This document shows, in pieces, positions 17,332 to 26,029 of a stretch of 54,599 bases of DNA. The notes beneath the pieces were generated by a model. That model had not been told where the DNA came from, did not search any database, and was given only the letters and a program-made list of their open reading frames with translations. The first letter of the stretch is position 1. Each line of letters begins with the position of its first letter. The position numbers and the translations under genes were made by a program. The DNA comes from Candidatus Sulfotelmatobacter sp. GTDB taxonomy: Bacteria; Acidobacteriota; Terriglobia; Terriglobales; Acidobacteriaceae. The stretch spans positions 1 through 54,599 of the forward strand of contig JASHPL010000018.1 of assembly GCA_030038125.1 (NCBI GenBank). The letters are read 5' to 3'.

Positions 17332-18591
17332 ATGGATATCGCCCGCCCGGAATTGAAACGGAAGAAACGCCGGCGCCAGATTATCTGGTCCGTTGTCGGT
17401 GTGATCTGCCTGGCTGGGGTGACGTTCGCCGTCTCACGCTTGAAACCGGCTGCCCCCGAAGTAGAGCGCAGTACGGTCTGGACCGACACGGTAAAACGTG
17501 GCGACATGCTGCGCCAGGTTCGCGGCTTGGGATCGCTGATTCCCAGCCAGGAATTCATCCGTCAGATACCTGCAGAAACGGAGGCTACCGTAGTTCGCAT
17601 TCGGATGCTACCGGGATCGCAAGTTAAGGCCGAGACCATTCTGCTGGACATGAGCAATCCGCAAGTCGAGCAAGCCGCCATCGATGCCAACCTGCAACTG
17701 AAAGCCGCCGAAGCTGAACTGCAAAGCCTGCGCGTTACGCTTAACAGCAATCTCATGACTCAGAAAGCCGATGCTGCCACGGTGAATGCAGACTACACAC
17801 AAGCCAAGCTGCAGGCGGATACGGATAAAGCTCTCTATGATCTGGGCGTAATCTCCGGACTCGCCTACAAGAATTCGAAAAGCAAATCTGACGAACTCAC
17901 CACCCGCAATGACATCGAAGTCGAGCGCCTCCAAATCGCTCAGAAAGCCATCGAATCACAAATTGCCGAGCAACAAGCCAAGGTCGACCAGATCCGCGCT
18001 CTGGCCGAACTCAAACAGGAACAGTTGGACGCCTTGAAGGTTCGCGCCGGGATCGAAGGCGTGCTCGTCGACCTTCCCTTGCAGGTCGGGCAGCACGTTT
18101 TGCCCGGAACGATGCTCGCCAAAGTAGTTCAGCCGAACCATCTGATGGCGGAACTCAAAATTCCCGAGACGCAGGCGCGCGACGTGCAGATCGGCCAGCC
18201 TGCGGTCATCGATACGCATAACGGCACCGTCGATGGAAATGTCATGCGCGTCGATCCGGCCGTGCAAAACGGAACGGTCACCGTCGACGTGAAGTTGACA
18301 GGCGATTTGCCGCAAGGGGCGCGGCCCGATCTGAGCGTCGACGGAACTATCGACCTCGAGAAGTTGGACAACGTTCTTTATGTCGGCCGTCCGGCATTTG
18401 GGCAGGAGAACAGCACGATCAGTTTGTTCAAGCTCGATCCTGATGGCAAAGGGGCGGTGCGTGTTCCAGTGAAGGTGGGTCGTGCTTCTGTTAATTCGAT
18501 TCAGATTCTAGAGGGTTTGCACACAGGCGACGCCGTCATTCTTTCCGACATGTCGCGCGAGGACAACACCGATCGCATAAGACTGGATTGA
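17332..18591 (+). CDS. Periplasmic adaptor subunit of an ABC efflux pump (HlyD/MacA family)
   Basis: A 419-aa membrane-fusion protein that links the inner-membrane pump to TolC. The N-terminus is cytoplasmic and basic (ELKRKKRRRQIIWSVVGVIC), with one membrane helix at about 20-40. A biotinyl-lipoyl half-motif (RMLPGSQVKAETILLDMSNP), a long coiled-coil hairpin (about 120-240, rich in A/Q/E/K), the returning lipoyl half (RAGIEGVLVDLPLQVGQHV) and a beta-barrel domain follow. First gene of the efflux operon adaptor-ATPase-permease-ATPase-TolC-regulator-kinase, all on the plus strand. Confidence 0.9.
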   Translation: MDIARPELKRKKRRRQIIWSVVGVICLAGVTFAVSRLKPAAPEVERSTVWTDTVKRGDMLRQVRGLGSLIPSQEFIRQIPAETEATVVRIRMLPGSQVKAETILLDMSNPQVEQAAIDANLQLKAAEAELQSLRVTLNSNLMTQKADAATVNADYTQAKLQADTDKALYDLGVISGLAYKNSKSKSDELTTRNDIEVERLQIAQKAIESQIAEQQAKVDQIRALAELKQEQLDALKVRAGIEGVLVDLPLQVGQHVLPGTMLAKVVQPNHLMAELKIPETQARDVQIGQPAVIDTHNGTVDGNVMRVDPAVQNGTVTVDVKLTGDLPQGARPDLSVDGTIDLEKLDNVLYVGRPAFGQENSTISLFKLDPDGKGAVRVPVKVGRASVNSIQILEGLHTGDAVILSDMSREDNTDRIRLD

Positions 18592-18595
18592 GTCG

Positions 18596-18685
18596 TTCAG
18601 TGATTGGGTGATTGGATTGAGGTATTGCGGGGGTTGCCAGCCCCATGACATTTTCAATCGCTCAACGACGAAATCGATCACTGAA
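18596..18685. repeat. Short intergenic element with inverted TTCAGTGAT/ATCACTGAA ends and GATTG repeats
   Basis: The gap between the adaptor and the first ATPase starts with TTCAGTGATTGGGTGATTGG and ends with ATCACTGAATGGCCCAATGA; the outer 9 bases are perfect inverted copies and the inside carries GGGGGTTGCCAGCCCC. The texture differs from the surrounding coding DNA and resembles a REP-like mobile intergenic repeat. Only one copy is seen in this window. Confidence 0.4.
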
Positions 18686-18718
18686 TGGCCCAATGACCAA
18701 ATTCTGATGGGGGAGCTC

Positions 18719-19444
18719 ATGCACGATGCCGCACAGCCGCTGATCCAGATTGAAGACCTGACCAAAATCTTCTACACCGACGAGATCGAGACCCACGCGC
18801 TCTCCGGCGTCCACCTTTCCATTTCCAAAGGCGAATACGTGGCCATGTCGGGACCTTCCGGATGCGGCAAATCCACGTTGCTCTCGATCATCGGCCTGCT
18901 CGATACGCCGACGGCCGGTAAATATCAACTAAATGCGCAGCCGGTCGAAAACCTTGATTTCGCTGCCCGCTCGCGCATCCGCAACCAGGAGATTGGATTC
19001 ATCTTCCAGAGCTTCAATCTCATCGGCGATCTCACGGTCTATGAAAATGTCGAGTTGCCGCTGACTTACCGTCAAAAAATGCCTTCGGCGGACCGTAAGA
19101 AACGCGTGATGGAGTCGCTGGAGCGCGTGGGCATGGCGCACCGCGTGCGGCACTATCCTTCGCAGCTCTCGGGAGGTCAACAGCAGCGCGTCGCGGTCGC
19201 CCGGGCGCTGGGTGGGCATCCTTCGATCCTGCTCGCCGACGAACCCACGGGAAACCTCGATTCGCGCAACGGCGAAGCCGTTATGCAGCTTCTGCAAGAT
19301 CTGCACAAAGATGGTGCGACCATCTGCATGGTGACGCACGATCCGCGCTTTGCCAAGCATGCGCAGCGCGAGGTCCATCTCTTCGACGGCAAAGTCGTAG
19401 CGGAAGAGGAACTGAAGAAACTCATGGCTGAGACCACCGCATGA
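18719..19444 (+). CDS. ABC transporter ATP-binding protein (MacB/LolD type)
   Basis: A 241-aa ATPase. Walker A GPSGCGKST, Q-loop FIFQSFN, signature LSGGQQQRVAVARAL, Walker B ILLADEPTGNLD and H-loop VTHDPRF are all intact, as in the MacB/LolD/FtsE class. The preferred start MHDAAQPLIQIEDL has GGGGGAG 4 nt upstream; the track ORF runs 37 codons further into the intergenic repeat. It should power the ADOP permease encoded next, 60 nt downstream. Confidence 0.92.
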   Translation: MHDAAQPLIQIEDLTKIFYTDEIETHALSGVHLSISKGEYVAMSGPSGCGKSTLLSIIGLLDTPTAGKYQLNAQPVENLDFAARSRIRNQEIGFIFQSFNLIGDLTVYENVELPLTYRQKMPSADRKKRVMESLERVGMAHRVRHYPSQLSGGQQQRVAVARALGGHPSILLADEPTGNLDSRNGEAVMQLLQDLHKDGATICMVTHDPRFAKHAQREVHLFDGKVVAEEELKKLMAETTA

Positions 19445-19504
19445 GAAGCCTGCTGATTCGAGCCGAAAAAGATCGGCGACTCGATCCGAGAGAGTAGACG
19501 GCCT

Positions 19505-21946
19505 ATGACTGGATTCCTTCAAGATCTTCGTTACGCGCTGCGCCAGTTGCGCAAAGCACCGGGGTTTACCTTCACCTCCGTCCTGACCCTGGGGTTGGGG
19601 ATTGGCGCCACAATGGCTGTGTTCAGCATCATGAATGCGGTTCTCCTGAACCCCAGTGGGATTCCTCACCCGGAAAAAGTGGTGGCCCTGCGTTCGAAAT
19701 ATACGTTCGGCGATCTCGCCAACATCAATATCTCCGCTCCTGATTTTGGCGATGCGGTTTCCGCAAAAAACATCTTCACTTCGGCTGCGGTACTCGAGGG
19801 AGAAGATTTCAATTACAGCAGCAGCGATTCCCTGCCGCAACGGCTTTCGGGAGCAACCGTTTCCTGGCAGTGGTTCGACGTCTTCTGGGCGCACCCTTTT
19901 CTGGGCCGTGTGTTCCGTCCGGAAGAAGACCAGCCCAATGCCAACCACGTGGTCATCCTGTCGTATCGCGCATGGCGGCAGCATTTTGGCGGAGATCCAT
20001 CCATCATCGGGCGGAAACTCGAACTGGATCAGGAATCGTACAAGGTTGTTGGGGTGATGGGGCCCGATTTTGCGTGGCCGAATTATGCGGAGTTATGGAT
20101 TCCGATCGGCCTTGCCCCCGGGCAATATTTCGACCCGCAGGACCGCCACAACGAACATCTGTTTGGCGCCGCGAGGCTGCGACCGGGCGTCACGCTTGAG
20201 CAGGCAAACGCTTATCTTCGTATGCGCAGCGCGCAAGTTGCCGCCGCCGAGCACTTGCCGATAAGCGCGGGCTGGGGCATGTTCTGCATGCCTCTGATTG
20301 AGTTTATTGCCGGAGATTTGCGCCAACCTCTGTTTATTCTGCTTGCCGCCGTTGCAACCGTCCTGCTGATTGTCTGCGCCAATATTGCTGGACTTCAACT
20401 GGCCCGAGCTTCGGGCCGGCAGCGTGAATTCTCCATCCAAATCGCTTTGGGTGCGGGAAGCTACCGAGTCGCACAGCAGGCGCTCATCGAAGGGCTGTGT
20501 CTGGCCGTTGCGGGAGCGGCTCTTGGCCTGCTGTTGGCAAAGGCCGTCATCCCCCTTCTTCTGCTGCTTGCACCCGCTGACCTGATGCTGAACATTTCCG
20601 TCCGGATGAGCGGCGTCGTTTTCCTGTTTCTAATCGCTCTCGCGACTGTCTGCGCTTTGCTCTGCGGCGTCGCCCCGGCCTGGCAACTGACTCGAGGAAA
20701 CTGGTTTCAGACCTTGCAGGAAGGTGGCCGCTCGGAGGGGGCGGGTCATGGGCGTCAGAGGTTTCGCTCTGGGTTAGTGATCGCAGAGATCGCCATGGCC
20801 ATGGTTCTGCTCCTGGTTTCCGGCCTTCTGGTTCGCAGCCTCGAAAAACTTGAGCAAGTCAAGACCGGATTCGATCCCAGCGGTCTGATGTCTGCCGAAC
20901 TAAGCCTGCCCGCGACCACTTACCAGAGCGATGAACAGCAGGCAGCATTCTATGGAGCTTTAGAGGAGCGACTCAGCGAGATTCCCGGCGTGACTCACGC
21001 AGCGATCGCGAACGCGTTGCCGTTTACGAACGGCGGGGGATCGGGGTCCTTTAAGATTGAGGGGCAGACGCTCCCGCCAAACGATCCGGGGCCGCATGGT
21101 AACCGCCGAAACGTCTCTCCCGATTACTTCGCGGCTCTTCGAATTCCCCTGCTTCGCGGACGAGTTTTTAGCCCGCAAGACCGCGCTCAAACCGAGCCCG
21201 TGTGCGTGATCGATGACACCCTGGCGCGTCGCTACTGGCCCGCAACCGATCCGATCGGACAGCATATCGAGCTTTATGCGTCGCCTATGACTCCGCCTCC
21301 GCACTGGATGACGGTCGTGGGAGTCGTCGGCCACGCCAAGGCCTCTTCTCTGCAATCCGACACGAGCGAAGGTTTTTACTACATGCCACTCGCACAGGCG
21401 CCTCGGGACTCGGCCGGAATTGTCGTCAGGACCGATGGCACGCCTGAAAGCTTGAATGATGCTATGCGGGCCGCAGTGCACGCCGTCGACCCCACCGAGG
21501 CTCTTTATGACTTCAAAACCATGCAGGAGCGAGTGGATGAATCGCTGACCGGCCAGAGATTTCTGGTGATTCTTCTTTCCGTTTTCGCGAGTCTCGCCTT
21601 GGCGTTGGCGGCATTGGGAGTCTACGGAATCATCAGTTACACGGTCCGGCTGCGTAACCGCGAACTGGGTGTCCGCATCGCCCTGGGTGCCGATCGCCAG
21701 GATCTTTTCCGCCTCATACTCAGCCAGGGATTCTATCTCGCCTGCATCGGTTTCTCTCTCGGTCTGGTCGCTACGCTCGTGCTGGGGCGGATTCTCGCCA
21801 GCTTGCTCTACAAGATCAGCCTCTTGAATCCTGTGGCTCTGCTGGCAGCCTCGGTGCTGCTGGGGGTAACCATTCTGCTCGCATGCTACATCCCCGCGCG
21901 CCGCGCGGCCAAAGTAGATCCCATGGTGGCACTGCGCTACGAGTGA
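19505..21946 (+). CDS. ABC transporter permease of the acidobacterial duplicated orphan permease (ADOP) type
   Basis: An 813-aa permease with two MacB-like halves in one chain. Each has the FtsX-like pattern of one helix, a large periplasmic domain and three helices: FTSVLTLGLGIGATMAVFSI opens the first, and after the PAWQLTRGNWFQTLQEGGRS linker comes SGLVIAEIAMAMVLLLVSGL for the second; the end is CYIPARRAAKVDPMVALRYE. The N-terminal DLRYALRQLRKAPGFTF is the family hallmark. Members usually lack a neighbouring ATPase (hence orphan), but here the gene lies between two ATPase genes in a complete tripartite operon. Substrate unknown; antibiotics, siderophores or lipoproteins are possibilities for MacB relatives. 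Confidence 0.93.
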   Translation: MTGFLQDLRYALRQLRKAPGFTFTSVLTLGLGIGATMAVFSIMNAVLLNPSGIPHPEKVVALRSKYTFGDLANINISAPDFGDAVSAKNIFTSAAVLEGEDFNYSSSDSLPQRLSGATVSWQWFDVFWAHPFLGRVFRPEEDQPNANHVVILSYRAWRQHFGGDPSIIGRKLELDQESYKVVGVMGPDFAWPNYAELWIPIGLAPGQYFDPQDRHNEHLFGAARLRPGVTLEQANAYLRMRSAQVAAAEHLPISAGWGMFCMPLIEFIAGDLRQPLFILLAAVATVLLIVCANIAGLQLARASGRQREFSIQIALGAGSYRVAQQALIEGLCLAVAGAALGLLLAKAVIPLLLLLAPADLMLNISVRMSGVVFLFLIALATVCALLCGVAPAWQLTRGNWFQTLQEGGRSEGAGHGRQRFRSGLVIAEIAMAMVLLLVSGLLVRSLEKLEQVKTGFDPSGLMSAELSLPATTYQSDEQQAAFYGALEERLSEIPGVTHAAIANALPFTNGGGSGSFKIEGQTLPPNDPGPHGNRRNVSPDYFAALRIPLLRGRVFSPQDRAQTEPVCVIDDTLARRYWPATDPIGQHIELYASPMTPPPHWMTVVGVVGHAKASSLQSDTSEGFYYMPLAQAPRDSAGIVVRTDGTPESLNDAMRAAVHAVDPTEALYDFKTMQERVDESLTGQRFLVILLSVFASLALALAALGVYGIISYTVRLRNRELGVRIALGADRQDLFRLILSQGFYLACIGFSLGLVATLVLGRILASLLYKISLLNPVALLAASVLLGVTILLACYIPARRAAKVDPMVALRYE

Positions 21947-22001
21947 GAAAACGAGCTTATGCGAATTACGCGAAGCGGATGCATGAAAGTCAGGAAATCA
22001 A

Positions 22002-22709
22002 ATGATTCAACTCAAAAATCTTGAACGCAGTTACAAAACTCCTGCCGGGCAATTTTGGGTGCTGCGGCGGATCAATCTGGAAATTCGCGAAGGCGAGTTC
22101 ATCACCATCATGGGACCGTCCGGCGCGGGGAAGTCGTCGCTATTAAACGTACTGGCCCTGCTTGATGACGGATGGGAAGGCGAGTTCTGGTTCCGCGATC
22201 AGGCGGTGCACGACATGAAGCGCAAGCAGCGCGCCGACCTTGCCAAGCGCAATGTTGGCATGGTGTTTCAGAGTTACCACCTGCTCGATGATCTCACCGT
22301 GAGAGAAAATATCGATCTTCCCCTGTCCTACAAAGATGTTCCGCACCGGCAGCGGCAGGGTATGGTTGCCGATACGCTCGATCGCTTTCAGATTGTCGCC
22401 AAGAAAGACTTGTTTCCCAGCCAGCTCTCCGGAGGACAGCAGCAACTCGTCGGCATCGCGCGCGCGGTGATTCACAAACCTGCGCTTCTGCTCGCTGACG
22501 AGCCGACCGGCAATCTGCATTCTTCGCAGGCCAAGGAAATCATGGAACACTTCCGTCAACTCAACCAGCAGGGAACCACGATCGTACAGGTAACTCACTC
22601 CGACGCGAATGCCGCCTACGGTTCGCGAACGATCCAGTTACGTGATGGCTGGATGGTCAGCGACACAGCGAACCCGCAACTTCAGCCGCAAGAGGCGGTG
22701 AAGCAATGA
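22002..22709 (+). CDS. Second ABC transporter ATP-binding protein of the efflux operon
   Basis: A 235-aa ATPase with Walker A GPSGAGKSS, Q-loop MVFQSYH, Walker B LLLADEPTGNLH and H-loop QVTHSDAN. The signature reads LSGGQQQLVGIARAV, so the usual Arg after GGQQQ is Leu; its function is therefore slightly less certain than that of the first ATPase. It ends ATGA-overlapping with the TolC gene, showing translational coupling. Two divergent ATPases flanking one fused permease could form a heterodimeric motor, one per permease half (inference). Confidence 0.9.
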   Translation: MIQLKNLERSYKTPAGQFWVLRRINLEIREGEFITIMGPSGAGKSSLLNVLALLDDGWEGEFWFRDQAVHDMKRKQRADLAKRNVGMVFQSYHLLDDLTVRENIDLPLSYKDVPHRQRQGMVADTLDRFQIVAKKDLFPSQLSGGQQQLVGIARAVIHKPALLLADEPTGNLHSSQAKEIMEHFRQLNQQGTTIVQVTHSDANAAYGSRTIQLRDGWMVSDTANPQLQPQEAVKQ

Positions 22710-24613
22710 AACTCGGGGCCCCGTATCCAATTCAATTTCAGTTGCTTCTCGCGTGCATTCTTCTTTGTGTCGCTGTGGGTGCAGCCGCGCAAACCAATAT
22801 CGCCGTCCCGTATGAAATGCGGAAATCCTCCAACCCTTTCAGCGCTTACCAGCCCAGTGCGGTCCCCGAGCCGCAACTTACGAATTCCCCGCTGATCGAT
22901 CAGCTCATTCGTGATGGCAAGCTCTATCTATCGCTGAAAGACGCGATCCGGCTGGCTTTAGAAGACAATCTCGATATTGCGATCGCCCGCTACAATCTGC
23001 CCATCGCGGATACAGATATTCTCCGCACGAAAGCTGGCGGCGTCTTCCGCGGTGTGAACGCCGGTGTGGTGCAAGGCACTCCCGGTGGCGGAGTCGGCGG
23101 CTTCGGTACGGGCGCTCCCGGCGCTGGCGCCGGAGGCACGACCGGTGGTGCGGGAGGAGCGGGAGCGGGAGCTTCCGGATTGGTGCAGTCCACGCTCGGC
23201 ATTGGCGCGCCAGTTTCGGTCTATGATCCGGACATTACCGCGACCGTCGGCGCCCAGCATCAGACTTCACCGCTCGCCAATTTGCAGATTTATGGCGTAC
23301 CCCTACTGCAGCTGAATACGGGCCAGGCGAACTTTGCCTACTCGCAGGCGTTTTCCTCGGGCACGAGCCTCCTTTTCCAATTCAGCAACAGCCGTCAGAC
23401 CACCAACAGCCCGTTCTTCAACCTGTCTCCGGCGCTGAGCTCAACCTACCAGCTGACAATCCAACAGCAGCTCCTCGCAGGCTTTGGTTTCGGGCCGAAT
23501 CTTCGCTATCTCCGCATTGCCAAGAACAATCAGAAAATCTCCGACATCGCCTTCAAAGATCAGGTCATCGCAACCGTGACCCAGATCGAGAATATTTACT
23601 GGGACTTGGTCAATGCCTACGAGCAGTCCCAAGTGAACGAGCAATCGCTGGCATTTGCCCGGCAATCCCTGGACAGTGCGAAAAAGCAGTTGCAGTTGGA
23701 AAGCATTCCCGCCATGGACGTGATGCGCGCGGAAGCGGAAGTTTCCCGTCGCGATCAGGATCTGACGGTAGCGCGAACCAACCTGCAACTCGAAGAACTG
23801 CTAATGAAAAATGCTCTAACCCGAAATCTGGATGATCCCATACTGGCGTCCGTTCCCGTGGTGCCTGCGGACCGGCTGGAGAACACACAAATCTCATCCG
23901 CGCAGCCAGTACAAGACTTGATTACCGAAGCCTTGCATGATCGGCCCGAGCTGCAGGAATCCGATGTTGATCTCGTCAACCGGCAGATCACGCGCGAGAC
24001 TGCGAAAAACAATCTGCTGCCGTCGCTTTCTTTGGTCGGATTCTATGGAGGCTCGGGACTGGCGGGGCCTTTAAACCCCATTTTCAAGGTCCCCGGGGAA
24101 ACCAACTCATCCACCGTGCCCGTCGGATTCAGCGGCGCCTTGGAAAATGCCTTCAACAATACTGCTCCGAATTATTACATTGGATTGAGCTTGAATATTC
24201 CGATCCGCAATCGAATCGCAAAAGCCGATGAGTACCGCTCCGAACTCGAATTCCGGCAGGCGCAGTTACGGCGCGAGGAATTGCGCAATCAAATTAGAAT
24301 CGAAGTCCGCAACGCCGAGTATACCCTCGAACAGACCGGTGCCCGCGTAGATGCGGCGCGCAAGGCTAAAGACTTGGCGCAGCGGACTTTCGAAATTACA
24401 CAGAAAGAGCACGATTTGGGCGCCGGCTCGACCTTCCAGACACTCACCGCGCAACGCGACCTGGCGCTTGCCCAGCTTGATCTGGTCACCGCGATGACAG
24501 TTTACGAAAAGGCGAAAGTCGAACTGGACCGCGCAACCGCCAATACTTTGGAAGATAATGGAATCAAAATTCAGGATGCGATCCAAGGCCGGATCAGCAA
24601 TCCTGCGCCATGA
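22706..24613 (+). CDS. TolC-family outer-membrane efflux protein with a glycine-rich insertion
   Basis: A 635-aa exported protein; residues 1-28 are a signal peptide (FQLLLACILLCVAVGAAAQ). Two OEP repeats follow: the first begins LYLSLKDAIRLALEDNLDIA, the second lies around residues 400-620 (YYIGLSLNIPIRNRIAKADEYR). Between them, near residues 110-160, is a low-complexity Gly/Ala stretch (GGGVGGFGTGAPGAGAGG). TolC proteins form trimeric channels across the outer membrane. Starts within the previous stop (ATGA). Confidence 0.9.
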   Translation: MKLGAPYPIQFQLLLACILLCVAVGAAAQTNIAVPYEMRKSSNPFSAYQPSAVPEPQLTNSPLIDQLIRDGKLYLSLKDAIRLALEDNLDIAIARYNLPIADTDILRTKAGGVFRGVNAGVVQGTPGGGVGGFGTGAPGAGAGGTTGGAGGAGAGASGLVQSTLGIGAPVSVYDPDITATVGAQHQTSPLANLQIYGVPLLQLNTGQANFAYSQAFSSGTSLLFQFSNSRQTTNSPFFNLSPALSSTYQLTIQQQLLAGFGFGPNLRYLRIAKNNQKISDIAFKDQVIATVTQIENIYWDLVNAYEQSQVNEQSLAFARQSLDSAKKQLQLESIPAMDVMRAEAEVSRRDQDLTVARTNLQLEELLMKNALTRNLDDPILASVPVVPADRLENTQISSAQPVQDLITEALHDRPELQESDVDLVNRQITRETAKNNLLPSLSLVGFYGGSGLAGPLNPIFKVPGETNSSTVPVGFSGALENAFNNTAPNYYIGLSLNIPIRNRIAKADEYRSELEFRQAQLRREELRNQIRIEVRNAEYTLEQTGARVDAARKAKDLAQRTFEITQKEHDLGAGSTFQTLTAQRDLALAQLDLVTAMTVYEKAKVELDRATANTLEDNGIKIQDAIQGRISNPAP

Positions 24614-24616
24614 ATT

Positions 24617-26029
24617 ATGTCAACATCGACCAACGCCCGCGATACGAGTATTTCCATACTGACCAAAACGGTTGCCAATCCTCCCCGGATTCTCGCAGCC
24701 GACGATCAGGAGCACATTCTTGAAGCCCTTGCATTGCTGCTGAAACCGGAGGGCTACAAGGTCGATACCGCGCGTTCTCCAGTGCTTGTGCGAGAAGCGC
24801 TCGCCAGCACCTCCTACGACGCGGTCCTGATTGACCTCAACTACACGCGCGACACGACTTCTGGACAGGAAGGCCTCGACTTGCTCTCCCAGATTGTCGC
24901 CATTGACAGCACTCTTCCAGTCATCGTCATGACGGCCTGGGGAAACGTGGAATTGGCGGTCGAAGCCATGCGCCGTGGCGCTCGCGACTTCATTCAAAAG
25001 CCCTGGGAAAACGAGCGCCTGATTTCCATCCTGCGAACCCAGGTTGAACTGCATCGCGCCTTGCAGGAATCGGAACGCCTGGCAGCCGAGAATCGCCTGC
25101 TCAATGCTCTGGGACGGCCGGAATTCATCGCGACCGCCTCTTCCATGGCTCCAATCCTGGAAGCCATTACTCGCATTGCCCCATCGGACGCCAATGTATT
25201 GGTTACGGGCGAGCATGGGACCGGGAAGGAAGTCGTAGCCCGCACGGTTCATGCGCTATCCTTGCGCGCTTCTCGTCCCTTCATCGCGGTGAATACCGGC
25301 GGGCTGGCAGAGGGAGTTTTCGAGAGCGAACTCTTCGGCCACGTAAAAGGCGCTTTTACTGACGCTCGTTCCGACCGCATCGGCCGTTTTGAGCTGGCGA
25401 ATGGCGGCACCATTTTCCTCGACGAAATCGGAAATGTGCCGCTCCGGCAACAGTCAAAGCTATTGCGCGTGATCGAATCAGGAGAAATCGAACGCGTAGG
25501 ATCATCACGCAGCCAGCGTGTGGATGTGCGCATCATTTCCGCCACTAACGCCGATCTTGAAGCCGCCTGCCGCAGCGGGCAGTTCCGCGAAGATCTGTTG
25601 TTTCGGCTCAACACGGTTGAGCTTCATCTGCCCGCCTTGCGCGAGCGCCGGGAAGACATTCCCGTGCTGGCGATGCATTTCCTCGCCCAGTATGCCTCGC
25701 GCTACCGTCGGCCAGTTCATGGCGTCGACACCTCCGCATTGCAAAGCTTGCTGCAATATTCCTGGCCCGGCAACGTTCGCGAACTGGAGCACACGATCGA
25801 GCGCGCCGTGCTGATGTGTCGCAGCGAGCAGATTCAGCCCGGAGATCTCGGCTTGGGCGCGCAACGTCCAGCCTCGCCCAATCTCGAGGAATTGAGTCTG
25901 GAGGCGGTAGAGACTATTCTGATTCGCAAAGCGCTGCAGCGCTTTCAGGGCAACGTAAGTCATGCGGCCGAAGCACTGGGTCTAAGCCGCGGCGCGTTGT
26001 ACCGGCGGATGGAAAAGTATGGGCTCTAG
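24617..26029 (+). CDS. Sigma-54-dependent response regulator (NtrC family)
   Basis: A 470-aa regulator. The receiver domain (about 22-145) has acidic AADDQE, phospho-acceptor Asp in AVLIDLNYTRD and Lys in FIQKPWE. The AAA+ domain has Walker A GEHGTGKE and Walker B GGTIFLDEIGN; the loop that contacts sigma-54 reads GAFTDA rather than GAFTGA. A Fis-type helix-turn-helix ends the protein (NVSHAAEALGLSRGALYRRM). It follows tolC by 3 nt and overlaps the kinase gene, so the two-component pair probably controls the efflux operon. Confidence 0.93.
   Translation: MSTSTNARDTSISILTKTVANPPRILAADDQEHILEALALLLKPEGYKVDTARSPVLVREALASTSYDAVLIDLNYTRDTTSGQEGLDLLSQIVAIDSTLPVIVMTAWGNVELAVEAMRRGARDFIQKPWENERLISILRTQVELHRALQESERLAAENRLLNALGRPEFIATASSMAPILEAITRIAPSDANVLVTGEHGTGKEVVARTVHALSLRASRPFIAVNTGGLAEGVFESELFGHVKGAFTDARSDRIGRFELANGGTIFLDEIGNVPLRQQSKLLRVIESGEIERVGSSRSQRVDVRIISATNADLEAACRSGQFREDLLFRLNTVELHLPALRERREDIPVLAMHFLAQYASRYRRPVHGVDTSALQSLLQYSWPGNVRELEHTIERAVLMCRSEQIQPGDLGLGAQRPASPNLEELSLEAVETILIRKALQRFQGNVSHAAEALGLSRGALYRRMEKYGL

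Noticed and set aside
16593-17558. 321-aa minus-strand ORF
   Set aside because: Antisense to the DNA ligase and the start of the adaptor gene; composition is that of a reversed frame and there is no ribosome-binding site.
18929-19984. 351-aa minus-strand ORF
   Set aside because: Covers the ATPase and permease genes in antisense; both real genes have full motifs.
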